NCBI GenBank assembly: GCA_965651255.1
Contig: CBFGRU010000016.1
Coordinates: forward strand, 1-23,059
Length of the DNA: 23,059 nucleotides
Reading direction: 5' to 3'
Source of the DNA: CBFGRU01 sp965651255
GTDB taxonomy: Bacteria > Planctomycetota > Phycisphaerae > Phycisphaerales > SM1A02
The notes under the pieces are model-generated. The model was not told the origin of the DNA. It made no database searches and worked only from the letters and a program-made list of their open reading frames with translations. Shown here piece by piece: positions 15,078 through 22,534 of this stretch (positions are counted from its first letter, which is position 1; each line of letters starts with the position of its first letter). The position numbers and the translations under genes are program-made.

Positions 15078-16037
15078 TTACTGCAAAACTCGAATGAACG
15101 CGGACTTGCTGAAGACGCGACGAAATCCTTCCGACGCGTACAGGCCGCGCGCTGGTTCGTTGCGCTCATCGACCGCCAGCGCGATGTGCTTCTCCCGTCG
15201 GCCGGCGACGAGTCGCAAGCCGTGACGCAGCAGCGTGCGACCGATGCCGCGCCCGCGCGCCGTCCGCGCAAGGCCGAAGTATACGAGTTCCACCGAACGT
15301 GATGCAGGTGATGAGTTCAGCAACAGGACGCCGGCGGGTGCGCCATCCAACCGCAGGAGAGACCAGAGCCCCGGGTCAAACGTCGGTGTCGCCATATGAC
15401 CTTCCAGAACATCGCTGGTCGCGCGCAATCCTCGCAGTTCCGGGCAGTCGAGTGTCTCTTCGTACGAGGCATCCAGCGCGGCGAGGAATGCCTCTCGCGC
15501 TCCGTCCGTGTACGGTTCGATCGAGACGCCATCTGGCCACTTGAGAACGGGCTTGTATCGCGCCGAGGGAACGGGCCGACTCAAGTAGCTCAATTGGGCG
15601 AGGTGCTGAAAGCCAGATGCCTTCAGTGCGCTCGCTTTCGGCTGATCATCCTGATCGAGCAGCGCCTGAATCAGGCGAATCGACTTCTGCCCGATTCCGA
15701 CGCAGGCGCGATCGAACATCGCACCAAACCGAGCCGGTGGACAATCTGCGGTCGGCTCGCTGAGAAAGCACATCGCAGTCTTTCCTGCGCTCGGGACGAT
15801 GAGCACCGCGCCGATGACCGAGCCATCCGGCCCGGCCAATGCCCATAACTCGTTGAGGGATATTGCGTTATCGCGGGCGTAGTCGATGAATCGATTAGCC
15901 GCCCCGACCTGTGGGTGGCCGCTGACCGACATCAGCCGGGCGAGGGCATCGCGTTGCCGGGCCCCTTCGGCGCGGAACAGGCCCGGTTCATCATCGAACG
16001 TCGGGGCGAATCCCGGGTTGGCGGTGGTCACGGTCAT
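15078..16037 (-). CDS. GNAT acetyltransferase, probably two GNAT-like domains
   Basis: The 319-residue product is a GNAT-superfamily N-acyltransferase. The C-terminal domain (about 165-319) contains the acetyl-CoA pyrophosphate loop ARGRGIGRTLL in the usual strand-loop-helix context VELVYFGLARTARGRGIG, and ends with the typical NEPARGLYASEGFRR motif. The N-terminal half (about 20-150) looks like a degenerate second GNAT fold without a clear acetyl-CoA loop, an architecture also known from mycothiol synthase. I see no mycothiol pathway here, so this is only a fold comparison. The substrate is unknown. The gene is upstream of dnaA on the same strand, separated from it by the terminator-like hairpin. 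It is divergent from the exported-protein gene starting at 16139. Confidence 0.88.
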   Translation of the reverse strand: MTVTTANPGFAPTFDDEPGLFRAEGARQRDALARLMSVSGHPQVGAANRFIDYARDNAISLNELWALAGPDGSVIGAVLIVPSAGKTAMCFLSEPTADCPPARFGAMFDRACVGIGQKSIRLIQALLDQDDQPKASALKASGFQHLAQLSYLSRPVPSARYKPVLKWPDGVSIEPYTDGAREAFLAALDASYEETLDCPELRGLRATSDVLEGHMATPTFDPGLWSLLRLDGAPAGVLLLNSSPASRSVELVYFGLARTARGRGIGRTLLRHGLRLVAGRREKHIALAVDERNEPARGLYASEGFRRVFSKSAFIRVLQ

Positions 16038-16078
16038 GGGCTGTCCGTATGGTCTCGACGGTCGCCGGGAATTTGACG

Positions 16079-16107
16079 TTGTGCAATCCGGGCGTTCATC
16101 TTAGAAT
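16079..16107 (+). promoter_or_regulatory. Candidate promoter of the exported protein gene at 16139
   Basis: TAGAAT (16102-16107) is a good -10 match, with TTGTGC (16079-16084) 17 bases upstream. A second possible -35, TTGACG (16073-16078), is too far away. Transcription would start near 16114, leaving a leader that contains the GGAG at 16126-16129. Confidence 0.5.
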
Positions 16108-16138
16108 ACCCGGCTCACCTGACTTGGAGTATGTACTG

Positions 16139-16762
16139 ATGAAGCGACGCACGGGACGCCTCTCCCTGATTCTGGCCGCGGCCCTCTGCACTGGCGCGGT
16201 GGCGTTGACGCCCTCATCTGCCCCGGCAGATTACCCGAAACCGCGCGAAGTGCCGGTGCGCTGGGAACTTGATTTCAAGTCCGGCCCCTTGCGCCTGTAC
16301 ATCGATGCGCAGAATCGGCCTTGGTGGTACTTTACGTACGAGGTCATCAATCGCACCGGCCGCGATCGGGTCTGGGCGCCGCTGCTGGTGCTGTACAACG
16401 ATCAGGGTGAGATCATTCGCTCCGGGACGAACGTTCCGCTGGGCGTGACCAATGAGATTCTTGACCTGCTCGGGAACCCGCTGCTCATGCCGCAGAACCA
16501 GGTGATCGGAAACCTGTTGCAGGGGCCTGAGCACGCGGTAGAAGGGCTGGCGGTCTGGCCTGCCAACTTCCTGAACGTGACAGAGATGAACCTCTTCATC
16601 TCGGGCATCAGCGGCGAGACGGCGGAAGTTGCCAACCCGAAAACCGGGGAACGGGTGATCTTCCAGAAGACATTGCAGATCGACTACGTGATACCAGGTG
16701 ATCCGCTGGCGCGAGGTTCGGACCCCGTTTCGGTGCAGGATCAGCGCTGGATCATGCGGTAG
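16139..16762 (+). CDS. Exported protein of unknown function, 207 residues
   Basis: A signal peptide is evident: MKRRTGR, a hydrophobic core at about 8-23, and likely cleavage after SAPA30. The mature 177 residues are beta-rich, with the pattern WWYFTYEVINRTGRD (about 63-77), alternating hydrophobic residues, and a later NLFISGISGE segment. This looks like a single beta-sandwich domain, perhaps for protein or ligand binding, but I recognise no family. Start choice: GGAG (16126-16129) lies 9 bases before the ATG at 16139, and the signal peptide starts there, although the frame is open from 16049. It is followed after 133 bases by rpmA and may precede it in one transcript unless the hairpin at 16783-16818 terminates. 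Confidence 0.82.
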   Translation: MKRRTGRLSLILAAALCTGAVALTPSSAPADYPKPREVPVRWELDFKSGPLRLYIDAQNRPWWYFTYEVINRTGRDRVWAPLLVLYNDQGEIIRSGTNVPLGVTNEILDLLGNPLLMPQNQVIGNLLQGPEHAVEGLAVWPANFLNVTEMNLFISGISGETAEVANPKTGERVIFQKTLQIDYVIPGDPLARGSDPVSVQDQRWIMR

Positions 16763-16782
16763 ACGCGGGCTACGATCGCGTT

Positions 16783-16818
16783 CTCCGCAGGGGCCCGAAC
16801 TCGGGTCTGGCTGCGGAG
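16783..16818 (+). terminator. Perfect 8-bp stem-loop between the exported protein gene and rpmA
   Basis: CTCCGCAG (16783-16790) pairs with CTGCGGAG (16811-16818). Inside it, CCCG (16794-16797) and CGGG (16802-16805) form a second stem closed by a 4-base loop, so an extended hairpin is likely. It starts 21 bases after the stop codon. No T-run follows, so it could be a factor-dependent terminator or an mRNA leader structure of rpmA. Confidence 0.45.
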
Positions 16819-16895
16819 CCGGTGTTTCGCAGGTTCTCTGAATTGTCACTTTCGCCTCGCGGATTTGCGCGGGGTGTCTTTGTCGGAGCTTAGCC

Positions 16896-17183
16896 GTGGC
16901 ACATAAGAAGGGTCAGGGTTCATCCAAGAACGGTCGTGACTCGAATCCACAGTTTCGTGGCATCAAGCGATACGGCGGAGAAGCCGTGAAGTCAGGGCAC
17001 ATTCTCGTCCGCCAGTGCGGAACGCGATTCAAGCCCGGCTATCTCGTTAAGCGCGGCAGCGATGACACGCTGTTTGCGATCGCGCCCGGAACGGTGCGCT
17101 TCCGCGGACGATACATTGACATCATTCCCGCCGATGAAAACATACCTGCCTATACCGCGGCGGGAAGTGTCGCCTCCGCGTGA
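16896..17183 (+). CDS. rpmA: 50S ribosomal protein L27
   Basis: L27 is a protein of the large ribosomal subunit whose N-terminal tail reaches the peptidyl transferase centre. The 95-residue product begins MAHKKGQGSSKNGRDSN and continues through the family blocks YGGEAVKSGHILVRQ and GTRFKPGYLVKRGSDDTLFAI. The usual bacterial length is 85-95. The start codon is GTG, preceded by GGAG (16885-16888) at 7 bases. The N-terminus is already in its mature form, without the cleaved extension of Firmicutes L27. Its usual partner rplU (L21) is not upstream; an exported protein gene is there instead. obgE follows, as in most bacteria. Confidence 0.97.
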   Translation: MAHKKGQGSSKNGRDSNPQFRGIKRYGGEAVKSGHILVRQCGTRFKPGYLVKRGSDDTLFAIAPGTVRFRGRYIDIIPADENIPAYTAAGSVASA

Positions 17184-17216
17184 GTCGCCGCCGGCGTGAA
17201 ACCAAACTTCATACGG

Positions 17217-17239
17217 CGGGGCGTCCATCGGGCGCCCCG
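17217..17239 (+). terminator. rpmA: Probable terminator hairpin after rpmA
   Basis: CGGGGCG (17217-17223) and CGCCCCG (17233-17239) form a perfect 7-bp stem with a 9-base loop, followed by TCTTTCGTTGACTTT. The T-rich tail is interrupted, so termination may be partial and obgE may still be read through. A weak -35-like TTGACT follows at 17247-17252. Confidence 0.5.
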
Positions 17240-17319
17240 TCTTTCGTTGACTTTGTTGCACGATGTGCATCATTCACACGCGACAAGTGCGGCAGGCACT
17301 CGTTGGCTGATGCTCTTCC

Positions 17320-18435
17320 ATGAGCGTACTTGTTGACCAGGCCGTGATCTTCGTTCGTGCCGGAAAGGGCGGCGATGGGTGCGTCTCGTTCCGTCGCGAA
17401 AAGTACGTTCCGAAAGGCGGGCCGGATGGTGGCGACGGTGGGGATGGAGGCGATGTCATTCTCATCGGCGATCCGCAGATGGATACGCTCGTGGGATTCA
17501 CCCAGCGACCGCATCACCGCGCAAAAAACGGGCAGCCCGGCGGCGGCAAGAACATGAATGGCGCCGGCGGTGATGACTGCCTGGTGCCCGTTCCGCTCGG
17601 AACGCTCGTGTTTGATGACGAGACCGGCACGCTGCTGGCCGACATTTCGGAAGTCAATCAACGTGAGGTCATCGCCAAGGGTGGAACCGGCGGATTCGGA
17701 AACGAACACTTCAAAAGCGCCACCAACCAGACGCCGCGCGAATCAACCCCCGGTGAACCGGGCGAAGAGAAAACGCTTCGGCTTGAACTGAAACTGATCG
17801 CGGATGTCGGCCTCATCGGCCTACCGAACGCCGGGAAAAGTACGCTGCTTCGCGCGATCAGTCGCGCCACACCCAAGGTCGCGGACTACCCGTTCACCAC
17901 GCTCGAGCCGGGTCTGGGAATTGCAGAACTGACCGATGAAAGGCGACTCGTCATCGCGGATATCCCCGGCCTCGTGGAAGGCGCTGCTCAAGGCGCGGGC
18001 CTTGGTCATGACTTTCTCCGCCATATCGAGCGCACCCACATTCTCGTGCACCTGATCGATCTTGTTCCGATGGATGGCAGCGATCCGGTACGGAACTATG
18101 AGATCATTCGCAAGGAACTCTTCGACTATTCCGTTCCGCTGGCGGAGAAGCCAGAGTTGCTGGTCTTCAACAAGATCGATCTAATTCCTGATATACGTGA
18201 GCGCCAGGAGCGCGTGCAGAAATTCCTCGCCCGCGCGGGGCTTCCGAAGGATGAGCCGGTGCATCTGATTTCCGCGGCATCACGAATCGGAACCAACGAA
18301 CTGCTCGAAGCGTGCTGGAAAGTTCTCGGGAAGCGACCCGAGGCCGGGTGGCGAACGCCCGGCGGACCGACTTCTGCGCAACCGATGAGTGAATCCAGCG
18401 GCGAGGCATCCCCGCGCAGCACAAAGCCCGAATGA
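17320..18435 (+). CDS. obgE: Obg-family GTPase ObgE (CgtA)
   Basis: Obg is an essential GTPase that assists large ribosomal subunit assembly and links it to growth state. The 371-residue product has the Gly-rich Obg fold over about residues 1-158, including PKGGPDGGDGGDGGD. The G domain follows with G1 GLPNAGKST (167-175), the Obg-type switch I DYPFTTLEPGLG (189-200), G3 DIPG (214-217), G4 NKID (284-287) and SAA (318-320) as the G5 region. The protein ends in a short Ser/Pro-rich tail of about 30 residues and lacks the C-terminal OCT domain of some Gram-positive members, as in many other bacteria. The SD is weak. Its rpmA neighbour is the classical one. It converges with the antiporter gene, leaving only 21 bases. 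Confidence 0.97.
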   Translation: MSVLVDQAVIFVRAGKGGDGCVSFRREKYVPKGGPDGGDGGDGGDVILIGDPQMDTLVGFTQRPHHRAKNGQPGGGKNMNGAGGDDCLVPVPLGTLVFDDETGTLLADISEVNQREVIAKGGTGGFGNEHFKSATNQTPRESTPGEPGEEKTLRLELKLIADVGLIGLPNAGKSTLLRAISRATPKVADYPFTTLEPGLGIAELTDERRLVIADIPGLVEGAAQGAGLGHDFLRHIERTHILVHLIDLVPMDGSDPVRNYEIIRKELFDYSVPLAEKPELLVFNKIDLIPDIRERQERVQKFLARAGLPKDEPVHLISAASRIGTNELLEACWKVLGKRPEAGWRTPGGPTSAQPMSESSGEASPRSTKPE

Positions 18436-18456
18436 ATCGCGCGATGTGAACAATCT

Positions 18457-20025
18457 TCAAGTCGATGAAGCATCGTTGACACGATCGTCATCAGCCGGTC
18501 GAACCGGTTTCTCATTCGGTGCATCCGGTTCGGGATCGGGCAGCGGAGCTTCGCGGAACAGTTGACGAACGCGGTCACGGTCGGCGAGGTGGTGAAAGAG
18601 ATAGACATGATCGCCCGGCTGGACCATGGTGGCGCCGCGCGGCGCGATGAGGTCGCGTCCGCGGACAATCATGATGATGGTCGTCCGCTCCGGCAGCGAC
18701 AGGTCGCGGATCGCGCGTCCTGCAATCAGGCGATTCGGCTCGACGTAATAGCACGAGACCTCACCGTTGAGGAGTTGCGTTGCGTTGATATCAAGCACCG
18801 CCGCCGGTTGAGGCGGTTCGGGTGATTGCAGGCCGAGTTTGGAGGTGACCCACCGCAGCGTGGCACCGGGGAGGATCGCGTTGACAATGACAATGAAGAA
18901 CACGATGTCGAAGATGCGGGTTGAGTCAGGAACCTCCGCCATGATGGGGATGGTCGCGAGAATGATCGGCACAGCGCCGCGCAGGCCGACCCAACTGATG
19001 TACAGACGGTGTTTGAAGGGAAAGCGGAATGGCAGCAGACAAAGCAGGACCGAGATGGGTCTCGCAATGAACGCCAGCACGAGGGCGGTGGCAACTCCGA
19101 TCCAGAGCACATCCAGCAGGCGCGATGGAAAGACCAGGAGGCCGAGGATGAGGAACATCGAGATCTGGCCGAGCCAGGCGATCGCATCGTGAATGCGGCG
19201 AAGTCCGCTGCCATACGGCACGGCACCGTTCCCAATGACCAGAGCGGTGATGTAGACCGCAAGGAAACCGCTGCCTTGCGCTAGCGTTGCAGCCCCGAAT
19301 GAGAGCAACGCAAGGCCAAGGGTGAGGACGGGAAAGAGTCCACCCGCGCGAACCTGCACGCGACGCAGGAGCAGCAGACTGAGCAAGCCGATGATGAGTC
19401 CCACCGCCGCCCCGATGAAAAGCTGAAGCGGAACCTGCCACAGAATTGACATCGGCAGCCGCCCGCTCTCCGCGAGCGCCACTTCCGTAAAGGCGATGGT
19501 CAACAGAACCGCCATCGGATCGTTGAGGCCAGATTCAAGTTCAAGGGTCACCCCGACGCGCTTCTCGAGGTTTAATCCGCTGCCGCGAAGGACGGAGAAG
19601 ACCGCTGCCGCGTCGGTCGAGGACACGACTGCCCCCAGCAGAAACGCCAGCATCCACGGGAGTCCGAACAGCCGCGCCGTGAGGGCAACGATGAGAGCGG
19701 TCATGAGGACCCCGACGGTGGCGAGGATCGAGGCCGTTCCGATCCCGGCGCGCACCATCGCCCAACGAGTATTCAGTCCGCCGTCGAAGAGAATGAGTAT
19801 GAGCGCGACCGTTCCGATGCGAAACGCGAGATTGTAATCCTCAAACGCGACGCCGCCGATTCCTTCCGACCCGGCAAGAACACCAAGCCCGAGAAAAAAG
19901 AGCAGAATCGGTACGCCCAGCCGTTCGAGCAGCCGACTGAAAACAACGCTGATGATCAGCAACACCCCGAAGGTTGTCACGAGAAACGCGGTCGGGATGG
20001 GTTCGGCCGTGAACATGGTGCTCAA
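18457..20025 (-). CDS. CPA1-family K+/H+ or Na+/H+ antiporter, NhaP2/CvrA-like
   Basis: This inner-membrane cation/proton antiporter exchanges K+ or Na+ for H+. The 522-residue product has a transporter part of about 12-13 membrane segments (residues 10-395) with the CPA1 landmarks SSTDAAAVFSVL and ESGLNDPMAVLL, which contain the ion-binding acidic residues. A cytosolic TrkA-C-like domain (about 415-490, with GRAIRDLSLPERTTIIMIVR and PGDHVYLF) and an acidic tail follow. That arrangement is typical of NhaP2/CvrA proteins, which usually export K+ when it is in excess; ion selectivity cannot be proved from sequence. The TrkA-C domain suggests gating by a small ligand. The start at 20025 is accepted, with an alternative ATG three codons in. 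Confidence 0.94.
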   Translation of the reverse strand: MSTMFTAEPIPTAFLVTTFGVLLIISVVFSRLLERLGVPILLFFLGLGVLAGSEGIGGVAFEDYNLAFRIGTVALILILFDGGLNTRWAMVRAGIGTASILATVGVLMTALIVALTARLFGLPWMLAFLLGAVVSSTDAAAVFSVLRGSGLNLEKRVGVTLELESGLNDPMAVLLTIAFTEVALAESGRLPMSILWQVPLQLFIGAAVGLIIGLLSLLLLRRVQVRAGGLFPVLTLGLALLSFGAATLAQGSGFLAVYITALVIGNGAVPYGSGLRRIHDAIAWLGQISMFLILGLLVFPSRLLDVLWIGVATALVLAFIARPISVLLCLLPFRFPFKHRLYISWVGLRGAVPIILATIPIMAEVPDSTRIFDIVFFIVIVNAILPGATLRWVTSKLGLQSPEPPQPAAVLDINATQLLNGEVSCYYVEPNRLIAGRAIRDLSLPERTTIIMIVRGRDLIAPRGATMVQPGDHVYLFHHLADRDRVRQLFREAPLPDPEPDAPNEKPVRPADDDRVNDASST

Positions 20026-20133
20026 TTAACATCCGTTGCATGCTCGCGCAGTGCAACGACTGTATGCGCCAACTCGCCGGTGAATCTGCGGCGCAGTGAA
20101 TACCGCCGATTCACCGGCGAGCAAGCCGTGGTC

Positions 20134-20325
20134 TTAGGCACTGCGATCAACGAACAGCCACATGGCAATGATCATCAGTCCCATCGAGATCAGCAGCATG
20201 AAGGTGAGCATCAGACAGCCGCGCGCCGTCTGGTAGGGGGGATCGCCTTCAACGGGTGCGAGCGATGGGTCAACAGGTTCCGTGGTCTTGGCTGGAGTGG
20301 AAGAAGAAACGATTGACTGTGACAT
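20134..20325 (-). CDS. Small single-span membrane protein, 63 residues
   Basis: The product has a polar N-terminal half rich in Ser, Thr and Pro (1-32) and one hydrophobic segment (about 36-58, rich in Met and Leu), ending in FVDRSA. It looks like a tail-anchored or N-in single-span protein. No family is recognised and there is no good SD. It lies 108 bases upstream of the antiporter start on the same strand, so it could be co-transcribed. A perfect inverted repeat of the GAAC-N4-GTTC type lies 46 bases upstream at 20372-20387, which could control it. The coding call depends on the clear membrane segment after a plausible polar domain. Confidence 0.5.
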   Translation of the reverse strand: MSQSIVSSSTPAKTTEPVDPSLAPVEGDPPYQTARGCLMLTFMLLISMGLMIIAMWLFVDRSA

Positions 20326-20371
20326 GGGAAAAATGTCTCAAAGCGCTTGCAGACCGGTACGCAACAGCGCA

Positions 20372-20387
20372 CTGAACAGAAGTTCAG
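20372..20387. promoter_or_regulatory. CTGAAC-N4-GTTCAG palindrome, LexA-like operator candidate
   Basis: CTGAACAGAAGTTCAG is a perfect 6-4-6 inverted repeat. Its core GAAC-N4-GTTC is the form of the Gram-positive-type LexA box. It lies upstream of the small membrane protein gene, at a position where a repressor could block transcription. No recognisable -10 or -35 was found around it, and the identity of the binding protein is inference. Confidence 0.35.
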
Positions 20388-20451
20388 CGATGCCGAGTTC
20401 GGTACTGGCAAGGGCGAAGGAATGCAGAGGAAGGAAGTTGGATTTTCCGGC

Positions 20452-20832
20452 TCAGTCGCGTGAGCAGGGCGGCGCCCGGGGTGCACGACCGCATCGCCAC
20501 GCGCATCGTTCATCGGTCTGATGAAGGGCCGTTCGATGGGAAGCAGTCGTCGCGCAGAACACATCGATCGGACCCAGCGCAAGGGCCGCGCCATCGTCCG
20601 AAGGGTGGCGATCGGTCGCGGGTGGTGCAGACTCGGCCTGACGAACTGAGCGCGCCGAACCCGATGCGTTCACATCAAGCCAGGCCTTCGGCGCAAGATC
20701 GCGTCGAACCCGCAATTGATCCGGCGCTGCCCCGGCAGAGTGTGCTGCACATCCCGCGAGCACGGCGATGATGACCGCCAGGTGCTGCACGAACGTCCAC
20801 CATCTGCGGGTTGACTGTCGCGTGACCTGCAT
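20452..20832 (-). CDS. Putative lipoprotein, 126 residues
   Basis: From the ATG at 20832 the protein has a basic N-region (MQVTRQSTRRWW), a hydrophobic stretch (about 13-26) and a lipobox-like LAGC with Cys at residue 28, followed by Ala-rich and then polar sequence. That suggests a lipid-anchored envelope protein. The frame extends to an ATG at 20859 and further upstream to 21210, but those parts do not look coding. Codon use is unremarkable for the region, with G or C common in third position, which supports a real gene. There is no SD. The C-terminal 40 residues are Arg- and Cys-rich and look least like a folded domain. I recognise no family. Confidence 0.42.
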   Translation of the reverse strand: MQVTRQSTRRWWTFVQHLAVIIAVLAGCAAHSAGAAPDQLRVRRDLAPKAWLDVNASGSARSVRQAESAPPATDRHPSDDGAALALGPIDVFCATTASHRTALHQTDERCAWRCGRAPRAPPCSRD

Positions 20833-20952
20833 CAGGATGGAGTCGGAATGGGCGGTCATTTCAAGGGAAGGCACATCGTAGGCCGGCCGCTCTATTCGAC
20901 CTCGAACGGTGACGCCAGCGGACGAGGGGCTCTCTTTTGGGGAGGGGATACG

Positions 20953-20977
20953 CGCGGTTCGGGGTATTGAACCCGCG
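20953..20977. promoter_or_regulatory. Imperfect inverted repeat just upstream of the nuoA promoter
   Basis: CGCGGTTC (20953-20960) and GAACCCGCG (20969-20977) pair with a single bulged base across an 8-base loop, and end 8 bases before the proposed -35 of nuoA. It could be an operator or an RNA hairpin. A T-arm-like look on the minus strand does not extend into a tRNA. Confidence 0.25.
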
Positions 20978-20985
20978 GCTTTGAG

Positions 20986-21014
20986 TTGTTGACTTTGGAT
21001 CGCGCGAGTACACT
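20986..21014 (+). promoter_or_regulatory. nuoA: Candidate nuoA promoter with almost no leader
   Basis: TTGTTG (20986-20991) and TACACT (21009-21014) are 17 bases apart. Transcription would begin within a few bases of the ATG at 21023, so the mRNA would be leaderless or nearly so, consistent with the lack of an SD. Confidence 0.45.
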
Positions 21015-21022
21015 CCGGTCCG

Positions 21023-21415
21023 ATGTTTCCGACCGAAACCGACATGACGATGTACCTGGCGATCGGCGTTCTCATCGTGATGGCGATCATCTTCGCCGTC
21101 GCGAACCTGGCGCTGACGCACATCATCGGCCCGAGCAAGGCCGGCGAGACCAAGGAAAAGGCGTATGAATCCGGCATGGAGCCGTTCGGCTCGGCCCGCA
21201 AGCGGTTCAACGTGCGCTTCTACATCGTCGCGATGACGTTCCTCGTCTTCGACATCGAGATCATTTTCCTGTACCCCTGGGCGCAGACGTTCGCGCAGCT
21301 CGAGCCGCGCAGCCCGGAGGCGGCGCTGTTCTTCGGCCGCATCCTCTTCTTCATCGCGACATCCATCATCGCGTACGTCTATGCGTGGCGCAAGGGCGTG
21401 TTCCGGTGGGATTGA
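21023..21415 (+). CDS. nuoA: NADH-quinone oxidoreductase subunit A
   Basis: NuoA is a small membrane subunit of respiratory complex I near the quinone site. The 130-residue product has three membrane segments (about 9-31, 66-88 and 98-118). Between the first two is the diagnostic loop YESGMEPFGSARKRFNVRFY, followed by FLVFDIEIIFLYPWA, which includes the conserved acidic residues of the family. Length is normal (120-150). The ATG at 21023 is used; ATGs at residues 8 and 10 are alternatives, and no SD is seen. The gene is not followed by nuoB, nuoC and nuoD as in standard operons, but by an acetyltransferase gene. Either complex I genes are dispersed in this genome or this is an additional copy. 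Confidence 0.95.
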   Translation: MFPTETDMTMYLAIGVLIVMAIIFAVANLALTHIIGPSKAGETKEKAYESGMEPFGSARKRFNVRFYIVAMTFLVFDIEIIFLYPWAQTFAQLEPRSPEAALFFGRILFFIATSIIAYVYAWRKGVFRWD

Positions 21416-21532
21416 ACGTGCATTGTTGATCAACACGGGCGCGGCTCGTTGTGCGTTCTTGATCGGAGATCTTCTCTTGTTCGGATGAGACCGCGTCGGG
21501 CACGACGCGGCTCGCTATCGTTGGTGCTCACC

Positions 21533-22069
21533 ATGCCCTTCGATCTCCAACCAACGCTGACCGGTGATCTCGTCGAACTTCGCCCGTTGCGCGAGGGGGA
21601 CTTTGAGGCGCTCTTCGCCGTCGCGTGTGATCCATTGATCTGGGAGCAGCATCCGTGTAACGACCGCTGGCAGGAAGAGGTCTTCCGCGCGTTCTTTCGG
21701 GAGGCGATGGAGTCCGGCGGGGCGTTCCTTGTGCTCGATCGCGCTTCCGGCGAAGTCATTGGGTCATCGCGCTACCACGGCTACGACGAAGCCAAGCGCG
21801 AGATCGAGATCGGCTGGACGTTCCTCGGCCGCTCGCACTGGGGCGGGGCGGTCAATGGCGAGATGAAACGACTCATGCTGCAACACGCGTTTCGGTTCGT
21901 GGAGTCGGTGGTGTTTCTCGTCGGCCCCGACAACATCCGCAGCCAGCGCGCGATGGAGAAGATCGGCGGCGTGCGTGACGGCACGCGCACCAACGGCGCG
22001 GGGCTGGAGAGCGTGGTGTTTCGGATTGAGCGATGTCAGTGGAGTCCATTGATGGAGAAGCGTCGATGA
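21533..22069 (+). CDS. GNAT acetyltransferase, RimJ/RimL type
   Basis: The 178-residue protein matches the RimJ/RimL-like branch of GNAT acetyltransferases: an N-terminal LRPLREGDFEALFA block, a central ASGEVIGSSRYHGY strand pair, EIGWTFLGRSHWGGAVNGEMK around the acetyl-CoA site, and a C-terminal NIRSQRAMEKIGG. Members acetylate N-termini of ribosomal proteins, or amino groups of other proteins, antibiotics or small molecules; the substrate here is unknown. The frame is open from 21449, but the start at 21533 gives the family N-terminus. It overlaps the following GIY-YIG gene by the 4 bases ATGA. It begins 117 bases after nuoA. Confidence 0.9.
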   Translation: MPFDLQPTLTGDLVELRPLREGDFEALFAVACDPLIWEQHPCNDRWQEEVFRAFFREAMESGGAFLVLDRASGEVIGSSRYHGYDEAKREIEIGWTFLGRSHWGGAVNGEMKRLMLQHAFRFVESVVFLVGPDNIRSQRAMEKIGGVRDGTRTNGAGLESVVFRIERCQWSPLMEKRR

Positions 22070-22509
22070 ACGATCTCAGAGAAGTGTCATTGACATGGCA
22101 GGGACCTATCAGCTCTCCGACCGAACTACCGGCAAGCCCCGGACTCTACGCAATCAGCGGTCAAATGTATGGCAGTGCCGGCGTGCGATTGCTCTACGTT
22201 GGAGAGGCGAAGAGTGACCTTTCGTATCGTTGGAAGGATTCGCTCCATCGGGAGTGGTTGACGCGTAGCGCTCGCTTTCTCAACGCGAAGCTGCATTACA
22301 CAGTCGTGGATTCATTGGACTCCGCGATGATATCTGAGATTGAAACCGTACTGATCTACGTGCATCAGCCGCACCAGAACAGCAGCAAGATCATGACATC
22401 GTTGCCAAGTTCGCGATATCTGATTCACAATCTCGGCGATCTTCCAGATGGGCTCTTGCCTGTGATTGATACCAACTACCCATGGTTTGGTCTGAGACCG
22501 GAGGGTTGA
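22066..22509 (+). CDS. GIY-YIG-fold protein, putative nuclease
   Basis: This 147-residue protein has the landmarks of the GIY-YIG nuclease fold: PGLYAISG (25-32) with GLY in place of GIY, LLYVGEAK (42-49) with YVG in place of YIG, an Arg in the following helix (R55), and an acidic residue (E91 or E93) before the terminal Asn of QPHQN (101-105). Those positions correspond to the Tyr, Tyr, Arg, Glu and Asn expected of an active nuclease. It is a stand-alone domain without UvrC or homing-endonuclease additions. The start at 22066 has GGAG (22054-22057) 8 bases upstream and forms the ATGA overlap with the acetyltransferase gene; 22033 is the alternative. Its C-terminal 40 residues resemble nothing I know. 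Nuclease activity is inference. Confidence 0.72.
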   Translation: MNDLREVSLTWQGPISSPTELPASPGLYAISGQMYGSAGVRLLYVGEAKSDLSYRWKDSLHREWLTRSARFLNAKLHYTVVDSLDSAMISEIETVLIYVHQPHQNSSKIMTSLPSSRYLIHNLGDLPDGLLPVIDTNYPWFGLRPEG

Positions 22510-22534
22510 TCATTCAGATTGGAGTTGCTGCGCG

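Noticed and set aside
14745..15302. A 185-codon plus-strand ORF upstream of dnaA
   Set aside because: It crosses the terminator-like hairpin and the end of the GNAT gene, is Arg/Ser/Gln-rich, and has no motif.
17217..17275. A full sigma70 promoter for obgE after the rpmA terminator
   Set aside because: TTGACT at 17247-17252 is a good -35, but the hexamer 17 bases later (TCATTC) is a poor -10, so I do not list a promoter.
20953..20985. Possible tRNA T-arm on the minus strand (GGTTCAATACC-like)
   Set aside because: The stem does not pair as a T-stem should, and there is no acceptor, D or anticodon arm.
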